Positions 63,772-64,000 of a DNA stretch of 64,000 bases are shown here, one piece after another (positions within the stretch are counted from its first letter, which is position 1; the number at the start of each line of letters is the position of its first letter). The DNA comes from Candidatus Sulfuritelmatomonas gaucii. Lineage in GTDB: Bacteria > Acidobacteriota > Terriglobia > Terriglobales > Acidobacteriaceae. Position numbers and translations under genes: made by a program. The DNA is taken from assembly GCA_900290245.1 (NCBI GenBank), contig OKRB01000013.1, positions 1 through 64,000 of the forward strand. The letters run 5' to 3'. The notes beneath the pieces were generated by a model that had not been told where the DNA came from, made no database searches, and worked only from the letters and a program-made list of their open reading frames with translations.

Positions 63772-64000
63772 TCATTTCACGCCAAACCGTTCCATCAAGG
63801 CATCGAAATCTTCCAAACGAGCGTATTCGATAATCACTTTGCCGTGTCCGCTGTGGTCTTCGACGGTGACTTTCAGGCCGAGGGTACGCTGCAATCGCTC
63901 CTGGGCGTCGCGCACATTGGCATCGACGGGAGGCGCGGGTTTGGGTTCTTTATTCGGCTTTCGGCTGGGATCGATCAGCCCCTGGATATAGCTCTCCGTT
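63772..64000 (-). CDS. parB: Chromosome-partitioning protein ParB, C-terminal end (runs off the window)
   Basis: Minus-strand read '...TESYIQGLIDPSRKPNKEPKPAPPVDANVRDAQERLQRTLGLKVTVEDHSGHGKVIIEYARLEDFDALMERFGVK*' is the ParB C-terminal dimerisation region. Confidence 0.9.
   Translation of the reverse strand, partial: TESYIQGLIDPSRKPNKEPKPAPPVDANVRDAQERLQRTLGLKVTVEDHSGHGKVIIEYARLEDFDALMERFGVK

Overview
The window holds a dense carbohydrate-catabolism region from a GC-rich bacterium. The Oar-type TonB receptor, TAT-tagged hydrolases and overall gene style suggest Acidobacteriota, but that is inference. Most genes are on the minus strand. From left to right: an acyl/malonyl-CoA synthetase-like gene; a small accessory zone with an integrase relic, an AlpA-type regulator, an orphan ORF and short tandem repeats; a GH2 enzyme; a frameshifted peroxiredoxin-like gene; an APC permease. 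Next is a receptor-led cluster (TonB receptor, tandem hydrolase, DUF4038/GH140-like, Na+/solute symporter, SMP-30 lactonase) with a divergent GntR regulator. A long glycan and sugar-acid block follows: DUF6259-like protein, esterase with a duplicated Cys-paired N-terminal domain, a four-gene overlapping ADH/SDR/isomerase/HPS-KGPDC operon, GH31, aldo/keto reductase and GH29. After it come an AraC/D-threonine-aldolase-like/ABM/DhaL/DhaK/SMP-30 set, a second DUF4038 protein and a GH39-like protein. The rest comprises a giant soluble hybrid kinase with about 11 tandem 92-aa HAMP-type repeats plus a second REC-PAS-kinase, a membrane protein, an ALDH16-like double aldehyde dehydrogenase beside deoC, two more clan GH-A hydrolases, and the 3' end of parB at the right edge. 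Best leads: (i) the 11-unit poly-HAMP kinase, which resembles fungal group III (Nik1/Os-1) kinases; (ii) an exact 53-bp tandem duplication that frameshifts the C-terminus of one DUF4038/GH140-like gene, with the original C-terminus recoverable by comparison with its intact paralog; (iii) the overlapping sugar-acid operon and the lactonase/DAK-kinase operon, a possible apiose or branched/sugar-acid route; (iv) single-nucleotide frameshifts in dhaL and a peroxiredoxin-like gene; (v) a strong intercistronic stem-loop below the TonB receptor. I saw no tRNA, rRNA or CRISPR. Everything here is from reading the sequence and supplied ORFs; no database search was run.
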